From positions 1 to 38,335 of the forward strand of contig JAFQEZ010000037.1 of assembly GCA_017398805.1 (NCBI GenBank): 38,335 bases of DNA. Reading direction: 5' to 3'. A program made the position numbers and the translations under genes. This DNA comes from Bacteroidaceae bacterium. GTDB taxonomy: Bacteria; Bacteroidota; Bacteroidia; Bacteroidales; Bacteroidaceae. This document shows, one piece after another, positions 16,619 to 24,242 of the stretch. Every line of letters starts with the position of its first letter. The stretch's first letter is position 1. The notes under the pieces are model-generated. The model did not search any database, had not been told where the DNA came from, and was given only the letters and a program-made list of their open reading frames with translations.

Positions 16619-17635
16619 TTACTTGAAATTCTGTCCGATGATTTTATCCACTAACTCTGCACCGAGAGTCTCAAAACAGCCCCAATGCCATATTCCACCG
16701 CCTGTCTTGTCGCATCCGGCAAAGTCAAGCATCATAATGCCTGTAGGCTGTGGCTTTGCAGTAAGTGAATCAATTACAATGGTATGAATCCTCTCGGCAT
16801 TGCGTTTGTAGCCGCTTGTCGTTGCAAACGGGGTGAAGCCTAACCAGCGGTTGCTGTATCCGCTTAGGAAATTTATTGTCCACACGTTATCTGGCGCTTC
16901 GGCAGCGCGGCGCAGGCATTGAAGCACCGCCTCTTCTTTGGCTTCCTGTTTTTCCTTGTCCGTGGGGGCATAATAGTCCTGCATTTGCAGGCGAGCCGTA
17001 GCATCATAGGTAAGCGATGTTATTGTTGCATTCGTGGTGCCCCGGGGCGAGTGGCTCCAACCTTTGATGATGGCTCCGTGGTTGCAGCCTGTATATGCGT
17101 TGCGGCTGAGGAAGATTATTTTGCCGCGTGCGTCCCCGACTTTCATTGCCGGGGAAAAGATTGCAGCCTTGTCGCCGATGTTCTCAATGGCTTTGCCCAC
17201 TGCCGACGGCCATAGTGCGCGCTCGGAACTGTTCTCGCTGTCGTTCTCTTCACGCATTATTACAATGGCAAATTCAGTGGGGTGTTCGTCCAGTTTGTTG
17301 CATAATATTTCCAACGCCTTGCCGAACGACATTTTTGTCCTGATGGGGCCGTGGTAAATATGCAGTTCTTCTCCATTTACGGCAGGCCGAAGGTCAAAGG
17401 CACGCACACCGCAATCCCACAGTGCGGCAAGTGACAGTTCCTGTGTCTTTCCAAAGCCTGCAACCATGTGCACTCCCTCGCCTGTTGCTGCATCGTGTGC
17501 CCCGGGGATTGAGAGCGATGCAATAGTGCGGGAATCGTCAAGGTGCTGCATCCAATTGTGCCTGCCAAAGTCTTGCGCTATTGTCATCAGCGGGCAGCAC
17601 AGAAGCAGTATTGTGTATTGGATTATCTGTCTCAT
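16619..17635 (-). CDS. Secreted phosphatidylinositol-specific phospholipase C
   Basis: A 338-residue exported protein with a bacterial PI-PLC X domain. The signal peptide is MRQIIQYTILLLCCPLMTIA. Catalytic landmarks of the Bacillus-type enzyme are all present: His47-Asp48 in SLSIPGAHDAAT, Asp81 and Arg83 in VRAFDLRP, and His95 in IYHGP. These correspond to His32/Asp33, Asp67/Arg69 and His82 of B. cereus PI-PLC. A later MMLDFAG block completes the barrel. It should cleave phosphatidylinositol to diacylglycerol and cyclic inositol phosphate outside the cytoplasm. Substrates could be host PI or GPI anchors, or the cell's own inositol lipids, since ino1 lies 3.3 kb away on the same strand. No lipobox is seen. 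Confidence 0.85.
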   Translation of the reverse strand: MRQIIQYTILLLCCPLMTIAQDFGRHNWMQHLDDSRTIASLSIPGAHDAATGEGVHMVAGFGKTQELSLAALWDCGVRAFDLRPAVNGEELHIYHGPIRTKMSFGKALEILCNKLDEHPTEFAIVIMREENDSENSSERALWPSAVGKAIENIGDKAAIFSPAMKVGDARGKIIFLSRNAYTGCNHGAIIKGWSHSPRGTTNATITSLTYDATARLQMQDYYAPTDKEKQEAKEEAVLQCLRRAAEAPDNVWTINFLSGYSNRWLGFTPFATTSGYKRNAERIHTIVIDSLTAKPQPTGIMMLDFAGCDKTGGGIWHWGCFETLGAELVDKIIGQNFK

Positions 17636-17720
17636 TTGCAGTTATTGTCTCACTGATAGTACCAATGTTCACATGTCTTTTAACGTGAGTTCGATATAAG
17701 CTCAACCAAACCGTAAAACT

Positions 17721-17798
17721 GTCATCCTGACAAAGCGAAGCTGCGGAAGGAACTCTGTACCCATTCTCTAAAGATGCTTCACTACGTTCAGCATGACA
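17721..17798. repeat. Dispersed GTCATCCTGA repeat pair
   Basis: GTCATCCTGACAAAGCGAAG at 17721 is followed by an opposite-facing half (GATGCTTC...CAGCATGACA) ending at 17798. The rest of the 17636-17898 gap shows no gene or clear promoter. Confidence 0.65.
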
Positions 17799-17898
17799 AA
17801 AATGCTTTAGACAACACCGATATTCAGTTTTCAGTTTTGACTTAGTCGAACCTGCTCCCGCTCTGCATAGTAAAAGCAAGTTTTTTCTCTGCTCTCGC

Positions 17899-20238
17899 TT
17901 ACTCGCTTACTCGCAGCTTTCCGTTTTCCGTTTTCCGCTTTTCGCTTTTCGAGAATGAGTAGGGCGCATCTTTGTCGGTTGTTCCGCGTGAATGGTTGGG
18001 CTGTGCGGTCATCTGCACATCGATGCGTGCGCCTTTTGTCAAAGCCTCATGGGTGATGTAGTTGTGTCTGTACTCATTGCCGTTGAGCAGCATTCTGCCG
18101 ATGTAGATGTTCCTGTGGCTGTTCTCCGGGGCTTCCACGGTGAATGTGTTGCCGTTCTCAAGATGCACTGCGGCTCTTTTGAACAGCGGTGCTCCCAATA
18201 CATACTCGTTGCTCGCAGGGCATACAGGGTAGAACCCGAGTGCCGAGAATACATACCATGCCGATGTCTGGCCGTTGTCCTCGTCGCCGCAGTAGCCGTC
18301 GGGGGTAGGGGAGTACATGCGCTCCATAACCTCGCGCAGCCGGTACTGTGCCTTCCATGGCTCTCCGGCGTAGTTGTATAGGTAAATCATGTGTTGTACT
18401 GGCTGGTTGCCGTGGGCATAGTTGCCCATGTTCATCACGCACATCTCGCGTATCTCATGAATAGGGAACCCGTAGTAGCTGTCGTCGTAGTGGGGAGGCA
18501 CGGCAAATACCGAGTCAAGCATTGCCGTGAAGTTCTTATTTCCGCCCATAAGGTCAATGAGGCCTTGCACGTCATGGAACACCGACCATGTGTAGTGCCA
18601 GCTGTTGCCCTCGGTGAAGTTACCGCCCCATTTCAGCGGCGAGAAGTTCTCCTCGAATGTGCCGTCTGCCTTGCGTCCGCACATCAGGTTATAGTCGCTG
18701 CGGAACAGGTTACGGTAGTTGAGGGCACGCTTCTCAAGCTCGCGAATCTCCTTTTTGGGCCTCTTCAGCTCCTTTGCTACCTGTAGTATACACCAGTCGT
18801 TGTAGGCATATTCCAGTGTGCGTGCAGCACTCTCATGTATTCCTGCGTCGCACGGAACGTAACCCAATCGGTTGTATTGTTCATGTCCGATGCGGCCTGT
18901 CGATGACACCTCGGGATGAACAGCCGTTGTGCCGTGCTGCAGTCCCCGGTACAAAAGTTCCGTGTCGCTAACGCGTATACCCTTTACAAACGCGTCGGCA
19001 AGCACCGATGCCGAGTTGTTGCCCACCATACAGCTACGGTGCCCCGGGCTTGCCCACTCGGGGAAGAATCCGCTCTCGCGGTAGGTGTTCAGCAGTCCCT
19101 CCTGAATCTCGGCATTCACTGACGGATAAACGAGGTTCAGTAGCGGAAATAGTGAACGGAAGGTGTCCCAGAAACCGGTATCGGTGTACATGTATCCCGG
19201 CAACACCTCGCCGTTGTAAGGGCTGTAGTGCATTATGTTGCCGTCGGCTGTAATCTCGTACAGCTTGCGCGGAAAGAGCAGTGCGCGGTAAAGGCATGAG
19301 TAGAATGTGCGCATGTGGTCAAGTTCTCCCTCAACCTCAATCCTGCCCAGCACATTGTTCCAGCGGTTGCGCCCCTGCTCAACCAGTGTTTCAAATGAGT
19401 GGTTGCCCAATTCATTCAGGTTAAGCTCAGCCAGCTCGGGACTTATGAACGATGAGGCTACACGTGCGTGTACCTTCTCTCCCCGTGCGGTGTTGAACCC
19501 GATTACGGCACCTGTATGGAACGCAGTCTGCTCAAGCGCCCCGTCGGCCATTGACAATGCAGCCGCACTGTCGCCAACGAATGTTGATGCACTGTCAAAT
19601 GGCCTGTCGAACTGTACCACAAAATGGTTGCGGAAGTTTGAAGGCACGCCGCCGCTATTGCGTGTGGTATACCCTTTTATCATCCTCTTCTCGGGGATTA
19701 TCTCGATGTGCGAACCTTGGTCATATGCGTCAATGACAACGTGTGACTCACCCTGTGGAAAGGTGAACCTGAACATCGCTGCGCGCTCCGTTGGTGTAAT
19801 CTCTGTAAGCACGTCGTAATCGGCAAGGTAAACCTTATAGTAATGAGGCAACGCCGTCTCGCCTTTGTGCGAGAACCAGCTTGCACGCTTGCCCTCGTCA
19901 AGTACAACCTTGCCTGTTACAGGCATCAGCGAGAACTGTCCGTAGTCATTTATCCACGGGCTCGGCTGGTGCGTCTGCTCAAAGCCGTAGAGCCTGTTCG
20001 AGGTGTAGGTGTACTGCCATTCGTCGCCAATCTTGGCAGTGCGCGGAGTCCAGAAATTCATGCCCCATGGCATTGCTATGGCAGGGTAGGTGTTTCCTGC
20101 CGACAGCTCGAACGACGACTGCGTGCCCATCAGCGGGTTCACATACTGCACGTAGTCACGTTTTTCCTGTGCATTTGCCGTTGTGAGTGCGACAAACAGT
20201 GATATAATAAGAAGAACCTTTGCGCTTTTCACTTTCAT
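17899..20238 (-). CDS. GH92-family alpha-mannosidase
   Basis: A 779-residue exported glycosidase. Signal peptide MKVKSAKVLLIISLFVALTT then ANAQ. The N-terminal beta-sandwich (~25-290) is followed by the (alpha/alpha)6 barrel. GH92 hallmarks are FWDTFRS (356-362), GHRSCMVGNNSA (399-410), FTEGNSWHYTW (541-551, proposed acid Glu543) and GDEDNGQTSAWYVFSALGFY (651-670, catalytic acidic residues). The family is calcium-dependent and inverting. The +1-site motif reads HGNQPVQH (609-616) rather than the GNEP of alpha-1,2 enzymes, so the linkage cannot be assigned. No SusC/SusD pair is adjacent. The last ~16 residues (KSEKRKTENGKLRVSE) are encoded by a 7-bp repeat tract and are probably not part of the fold. 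Confidence 0.9.
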   Translation of the reverse strand: MKVKSAKVLLIISLFVALTTANAQEKRDYVQYVNPLMGTQSSFELSAGNTYPAIAMPWGMNFWTPRTAKIGDEWQYTYTSNRLYGFEQTHQPSPWINDYGQFSLMPVTGKVVLDEGKRASWFSHKGETALPHYYKVYLADYDVLTEITPTERAAMFRFTFPQGESHVVIDAYDQGSHIEIIPEKRMIKGYTTRNSGGVPSNFRNHFVVQFDRPFDSASTFVGDSAAALSMADGALEQTAFHTGAVIGFNTARGEKVHARVASSFISPELAELNLNELGNHSFETLVEQGRNRWNNVLGRIEVEGELDHMRTFYSCLYRALLFPRKLYEITADGNIMHYSPYNGEVLPGYMYTDTGFWDTFRSLFPLLNLVYPSVNAEIQEGLLNTYRESGFFPEWASPGHRSCMVGNNSASVLADAFVKGIRVSDTELLYRGLQHGTTAVHPEVSSTGRIGHEQYNRLGYVPCDAGIHESAARTLEYAYNDWCILQVAKELKRPKKEIRELEKRALNYRNLFRSDYNLMCGRKADGTFEENFSPLKWGGNFTEGNSWHYTWSVFHDVQGLIDLMGGNKNFTAMLDSVFAVPPHYDDSYYGFPIHEIREMCVMNMGNYAHGNQPVQHMIYLYNYAGEPWKAQYRLREVMERMYSPTPDGYCGDEDNGQTSAWYVFSALGFYPVCPASNEYVLGAPLFKRAAVHLENGNTFTVEAPENSHRNIYIGRMLLNGNEYRHNYITHEALTKGARIDVQMTAQPNHSRGTTDKDAPYSFSKSEKRKTENGKLRVSE
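17917..17951. repeat. Period-7 tract encoding the GH92 C-terminal tail
   Basis: Five consecutive heptamers: CTTTCCG, TTTTCCG, TTTTCCG, CTTTTCG, CTTTTCG. An 8-bp repeat (CGCTTACT) adjoins to the left (17897-17912). The tract is inside the GH92 reading frame just before its stop. Confidence 0.8.
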
Positions 20239-20280
20239 CTGTACTCTGTACTCTTTTCTCTGTACTCTGTACTCTTACTT
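20239..20280. repeat. Period-7 tract filling the S46-GH92 junction
   Basis: Six heptamers in register: CTGTACT, CTGTACT, CTTTTCT, CTGTACT, CTGTACT, CTTACTT. The tract starts immediately beside the GH92 start codon (20236-20238) and includes the S46 stop codon (20275-20277), so the whole intergenic spacer is repeat. Confidence 0.85.
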
Positions 20281-22332
20281 CACTCCCATCTCCTCAAGCA
20301 GGTATCCTGCACCGCCTATGCGGTCCATCACAAACAGTACGTAGCGGATGTCGACCGAAATGTTGCGGCAGATTGAGGGGTCGAACTCAATGTCACTCAT
20401 TGTAGAACGCCATGTGCGGTCGAAGTTTATGCCAATGAGCTCACCTTTGCCATTGAGAACCGGAGAACCGGAGTTTCCGCCGGTAGTGTGGTTCGATGCA
20501 AGGAAACATACAGGGACGCTCTTCTTTCCATTATGCTCTATAGCCCAACGTCCGTAATCTTTGCTCTTGTATATGTCGCGCAGTGCCTGCGGAATATCAT
20601 AGTCATATATTTCGGGGTTGTCCTTTGCGATAATGCCGTCGAGTGTGGTTAGGTGAGTGTGGTACTCACCATCGGCATTCTCGTAGCCCGTAACTATTCC
20701 GTATGCCACACGCAGCGTAAAGTTTGCATCGGGGTAAAAGGCACGCTCCTTGTCCCATTCGCGCAGTGCCTGCATATATGTGCGGTACCACATTTCGATT
20801 TCAGGAACGTTGCTCAGGTTGCGGTATGCATATTTGCGGTTATCCTGTAAAGTATTATAGAACCATCCTGCGAACTTCACCATAGGGTCTTCGAGGTACT
20901 TCTCGCGTGTGAGAGGATACTCTGTGAGCAATCGTGTGTTGGCAAACATGTAGTCAACGAATGCCTCCGCACTGCCGTGCTCATTTATTGCAGCAGTGAG
21001 CTGTGACGGAACTTTCTCTTTAGGCATACGTGCAATATATTCACTGAGCAATCGGCGTGATATTGCATGGTCAATCTCCTTTCTGTAGTCGTTCAGGTAT
21101 ATCCTGCGCGCTTCGGCCTGCTTATCGGCTGTGAGCTTTTCTCCCCGTGCGTCGTATATGTAGAACCAATAGGCATAGTTGAAGAACTCCATGCCCAGGA
21201 TAGACTCATTGAATAGCTCGCGCGCAAAGTAGTGTGGAATCACCTCCTCGTATGCGTCGTGCATCTTGTCGAGAAGGTTTGCATACTGTGGCTTGTCTGC
21301 TGCCCATGCGGCAAAAGCCTTCTCATACTCTTTTTTCTTCTCTACAGTACCTAATTTGTCGAGACCGAGGCTCTCGCCCTGCCACTTTTTCCATGCATTT
21401 GCAATATTGGCATGCTTTGCTGCGTATGCGATGCGTGTTGCCACATCCTTTGACTGTGCCTCGCTTATAATGTCGAGGCGGATTGTGCGCAGGGCAATCT
21501 TCATGGGGTTAGAGACCTCTGCAACATACTCCACGGCGTCGGCTGTAACATATTCCTGTGTGTTGCCCGGGAATCCGTATATCATTGTAAAGTCGCCTTC
21601 CTCAACACCTTTTGTCGATACCTTGAAGTGGCGTGCAGGGCGGTAGGGGACGTTCTCCTCGGAATACTCGGCAGGCTCGTTGTCTGCGTTCGCGTATACA
21701 CGGAAGATTGAGAAGTCTCCTGTGTGGCGTGGCCATACCCAGTTGTCAGTGTCACCACCGAATTTGCCTATCGATGATGGCGGTGCACCCACCAGACGCA
21801 CGTCGCGGAAGGTGCGGTAGACATAAAGCACCTGCTGGTTGCCATAGTATATTGGCTCAATTTCAGCCTTGTCGGCATTATATTTTTCCTTGGCCTCTTC
21901 AATGATTGCCTCCTCGCTTTCACCTGCTGCGAGTCGTGCGGTAACCTCCTCCATCTTTACGAGCATGGTCACTGTAAGACCCGGAACGGGCAGCTCCTCA
22001 CTGCGTGACATTGCCCAAAAACCGTCGGTTAGATAGTCATGTTCTACAGATGAGAGCATCTGTATTGAACTATAGCCGCAGTGGTGGTTGGTCAGCAACA
22101 GACCCTCGGGCGAAATGAACTCGCCCGTACAACCTCCACCGAACTGTACCACAGCATCCTTGAGCGATGCCTTTGTGTCGGAGTAGATGTCATCGGCCTT
22201 CAGTTTAAAACCCATCTTGCGCATCTCCTTGATGCGGCTCTTTATCATGTTGGGCAGCCACATGCCCTCATCGGCAGTAGCTGTCAGGAATGTTACGCAC
22301 GCAAGTGCGCAGAAAAGGAGTCTTTTTATCAT
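20275..22332 (-). CDS. S46-family dipeptidyl peptidase, DPP11-type (Asp/Glu-specific)
   Basis: A 685-residue exported serine peptidase of family S46. The signal peptide ends before DEGMWLP, the typical mature start. The nucleophile is Ser621 in GGNSGSP and the catalytic His is His84 in TNHHCG. The acidic member lies within 194-226 (GGDTDNW, TGDFSIFR, SEENVPY), but I cannot fix which residue without an alignment. Arg639 lies exactly 18 residues after the nucleophile, where P. gingivalis DPP11 has Arg673 and DPP7 has Gly. This predicts release of dipeptides with Asp or Glu in the second position, in the periplasm or at the surface. It is joined to GH92 by a 36-bp repeat tract and is likely co-transcribed. 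Confidence 0.9.
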   Translation of the reverse strand: MIKRLLFCALACVTFLTATADEGMWLPNMIKSRIKEMRKMGFKLKADDIYSDTKASLKDAVVQFGGGCTGEFISPEGLLLTNHHCGYSSIQMLSSVEHDYLTDGFWAMSRSEELPVPGLTVTMLVKMEEVTARLAAGESEEAIIEEAKEKYNADKAEIEPIYYGNQQVLYVYRTFRDVRLVGAPPSSIGKFGGDTDNWVWPRHTGDFSIFRVYANADNEPAEYSEENVPYRPARHFKVSTKGVEEGDFTMIYGFPGNTQEYVTADAVEYVAEVSNPMKIALRTIRLDIISEAQSKDVATRIAYAAKHANIANAWKKWQGESLGLDKLGTVEKKKEYEKAFAAWAADKPQYANLLDKMHDAYEEVIPHYFARELFNESILGMEFFNYAYWFYIYDARGEKLTADKQAEARRIYLNDYRKEIDHAISRRLLSEYIARMPKEKVPSQLTAAINEHGSAEAFVDYMFANTRLLTEYPLTREKYLEDPMVKFAGWFYNTLQDNRKYAYRNLSNVPEIEMWYRTYMQALREWDKERAFYPDANFTLRVAYGIVTGYENADGEYHTHLTTLDGIIAKDNPEIYDYDIPQALRDIYKSKDYGRWAIEHNGKKSVPVCFLASNHTTGGNSGSPVLNGKGELIGINFDRTWRSTMSDIEFDPSICRNISVDIRYVLFVMDRIGGAGYLLEEMGVK

Positions 22333-22340
22333 AGGGAGAA

Positions 22341-22375
22341 AGTTTATTGTTTATTGTTTAATGTTTAATGTTCTG
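22341..22375. repeat. Period-7 tract at the four-helix/S46 junction
   Basis: Five heptamers: AGTTTAT, TGTTTAT, TGTTTAA, TGTTTAA, TGTTCTG. The stop codon of the four-helix-bundle gene (22365-22367) lies inside it, and the S46 start is 9 bp away. The units match those of the 13467-13706 region. Confidence 0.8.
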
Positions 22376-22739
22376 TTTTTAACTCATTTTGATAACTTCT
22401 TCTCAATCCACTTAGTAATTGTGCAACAATGTTTATTTGTGCTCTGATAACTGTATATTTGCTTTCAGTGATATATTCAAGGTCTAATGCAACCTGTGAT
22501 TGACTAAGCAACTCCATTAGTGAACTAAAGGCAATTTCTACAAAATGAATTTTATCTTTTAGTGTTGAACGGCTTGTTCCTTCAGCAATATTAGATGTTA
22601 CAGAAATTGCAGAACGTCGTATTTGGTCGCAAAGAGCATAGCGCTCCTCAATAGGGAATGCTTTAATTTCATTATAAATAGTTATAACAAGTTTACGAGC
22701 TTCAATATATGCATTAAGTTTCTCAAAAGCAAATAGCAT
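22365..22739 (-). CDS. Four-helix-bundle protein of the S23/23S rRNA intervening-sequence family
   Basis: A 124-residue protein beginning MLFAFEKLNAYIEARKL at 22739; a start six codons earlier would lie in repeat sequence. The family pattern is clear: FEKLNAYIEARKL, IYNEIKAFPIEERYALCDQI, then RRSAISVTSNIAEGTSR (the most conserved block) and a final helix with LLSGLRRSYQNEL. Members form small helical bundles, first noted as proteins encoded in 23S rRNA intervening sequences and common as free-standing genes in Bacteroidota. The molecular role is unknown. The gene differs from its neighbours in being AT-rich and flanked on both sides by period-7 tracts, which fits a mobile or recently gained cassette. 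Confidence 0.85.
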   Translation of the reverse strand: MLFAFEKLNAYIEARKLVITIYNEIKAFPIEERYALCDQIRRSAISVTSNIAEGTSRSTLKDKIHFVEIAFSSLMELLSQSQVALDLEYITESKYTVIRAQINIVAQLLSGLRRSYQNELKTEH

Positions 22740-22758
22740 AACCTTCACCTTATACATT

Positions 22759-22891
22759 ACACGTTACACGTTACACATTACACCTTACACCTTACACCTT
22801 ACACATTACACGTTACACATTACACATTACACGTTACACGTTACACCTTACACGTTACACATTACACCTTACACGTTACACATTACACATT
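22759..22891. repeat. Nineteen-unit heptamer array ACACNTT
   Basis: Nineteen perfect, uninterrupted units of ACACNTT, preceded by one degenerate unit (ATACATT). The variable fifth base is G 7 times, A 7 times and C 5 times, never T. The array begins 19 bp upstream of the start of the four-helix-bundle gene and ends before the hut terminator. It is where that gene's promoter or leader would be expected. Confidence 0.9.
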
Positions 22892-22932
22892 ATTTTCTGC
22901 GAATATAATACTTTTAGGCGAATAGTCGGTAT

Positions 22933-22973
22933 AAAAAACAGACAATCACCGGTCGGATGCCGATAATTGTCTG
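22933..22973 (-). terminator. Rho-independent terminator of the hut operon
   Basis: On the - strand CAGACAAT (22973-22966) pairs with ATTGTCTG (22946-22939) around a loop with inner CGG/CCG pairing. Six T follow (22938-22933). It begins 25 bp after the hutI stop. Confidence 0.85.
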
Positions 22974-22997
22974 CAAATATTCTCCCTATGCTTTGCC

Positions 22998-24242
22998 TTA
23001 CTTGATAATCTTGCCTTTCAGCACTACCCGTTCTATCAGTGGAGTCTGGTGCGCGTATGGCATGAAAGCTAATGACGGCAATGGCTTTGTGATATAAAAA
23101 TTCGCCATTTTACCGCGGGTTATTGAACCGAAATCCTTGCTCTCGCCCATGGCGCATGCGCTGTTGAGCGTGGCGGCGTTGAGAGCCTCGGCCGGGGTCA
23201 TCTTCATCTTTATGCTTGCAAGCGAGACAACAAACCTCATGTTGCCCGACGGCGCTGTGCCCGGGTTGAAGTCCGATGCCAGTGCAACGGCAAGCCCGGC
23301 ATCAATCATCTTGCGTGCAGGTGGGTATGTGATACCGAGGAAGAAGGCACATCCGGGGAGCATGGTGGGCATTGTCTCACTGCCGCGCAGTGCCTCAATC
23401 TGTTCATCGCCCATTGACTCAAGGTGGTCGACCGACAGGGCATCATGCGCAACACCGACCTCCACACCGCCCGAGACGGCAAGTTCGTTGGCATGAATCT
23501 TTGCGCGGAGTCCAAAGCGTGATCCTATCTCAATGATCCTTGCTGTCTCCTCGGGGGTAAAGAATCCGCGGTCGCAGAATACATCCACATAGTCGGCAAG
23601 GCCTTCCGCGGCAACAGCCGGAATCATGTCGTTGCACACGTGCTCCACATATTCGCTCTGACGGCCTTTGTAAGCGCGCCCTACGGCATGCGCTCCCAGA
23701 AATGTGGCGCGTACCTCAATCGGAGCACTCTCCTTTATGCGGCGTATGACACGCAGAATTTTCAGTTCATCTTCGAGTGTGAGCCCGTAGCCCGACTTTA
23801 CCTCAACAAGGCCGGTACCCATTGCCACAATCTCGTCAATGCGTTCCATTGCCTGACGGTAGAGTTCATCCTCGGTGGTGTCGTGCAGGCGGTCGGCGGA
23901 ATTGAGTATGCCGCCGCCGCGCTTTGCTATTTCCTCATATGAGAGACCGTTGATTTTGTCAAGGAACTCCTGCTCGCGGCTGCCGGCATAAACAATGTGC
24001 GTGTGCGAGTCACAGAACGACGGGAATAGCCAGCCTCCTTGTGCGTCAATGACTTCATGCCCTTCTTCGTTGGGCAGGATGTCCATTGTGCCGTAATCCT
24101 TTATGCGTGTACCGTCGGTGAGCAGCCATGCGTTCTCGAGCATGGTTATTTCACCCATTGCCTTGCCGCTGACGCGAGTGCGTCCGCTCTCGTCAATGCC
24201 GACGATTGTTCCAATATTCTTAACGAGCAAGCTCATATTCAT
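22998..24242 (-). CDS. hutI: Imidazolonepropionase
   Basis: A 414-residue metal-dependent amidohydrolase. The metal-binding HxH is His80/His82 in FCDSHTHIVYAG, with further ligands in KIHANELAVSGG and the VDHLE block, and the catalytic Asp in ALASDFNPGTAP. It hydrolyses 4-imidazolone-5-propionate to N-formimidoyl-glutamate, the third step of histidine breakdown, in the cytoplasm. The start at 24242 overlaps the hutH 3' end by 23 bp; a second in-frame ATG at 24236 is equally possible. Last gene of the operon, followed by a clear terminator. Confidence 0.93.
   Translation of the reverse strand: MNMSLLVKNIGTIVGIDESGRTRVSGKAMGEITMLENAWLLTDGTRIKDYGTMDILPNEEGHEVIDAQGGWLFPSFCDSHTHIVYAGSREQEFLDKINGLSYEEIAKRGGGILNSADRLHDTTEDELYRQAMERIDEIVAMGTGLVEVKSGYGLTLEDELKILRVIRRIKESAPIEVRATFLGAHAVGRAYKGRQSEYVEHVCNDMIPAVAAEGLADYVDVFCDRGFFTPEETARIIEIGSRFGLRAKIHANELAVSGGVEVGVAHDALSVDHLESMGDEQIEALRGSETMPTMLPGCAFFLGITYPPARKMIDAGLAVALASDFNPGTAPSGNMRFVVSLASIKMKMTPAEALNAATLNSACAMGESKDFGSITRGKMANFYITKPLPSLAFMPYAHQTPLIERVVLKGKIIK

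Noticed and set aside
17899-22332. Polysaccharide utilisation locus around GH92
   Set aside because: No SusC/SusD-like pair, sensor or other glycosidase lies next to it in this window.
22759-22891. CRISPR array
   Set aside because: The repeats are 7 bp with no spacers and no cas genes nearby; this is a simple tandem repeat.
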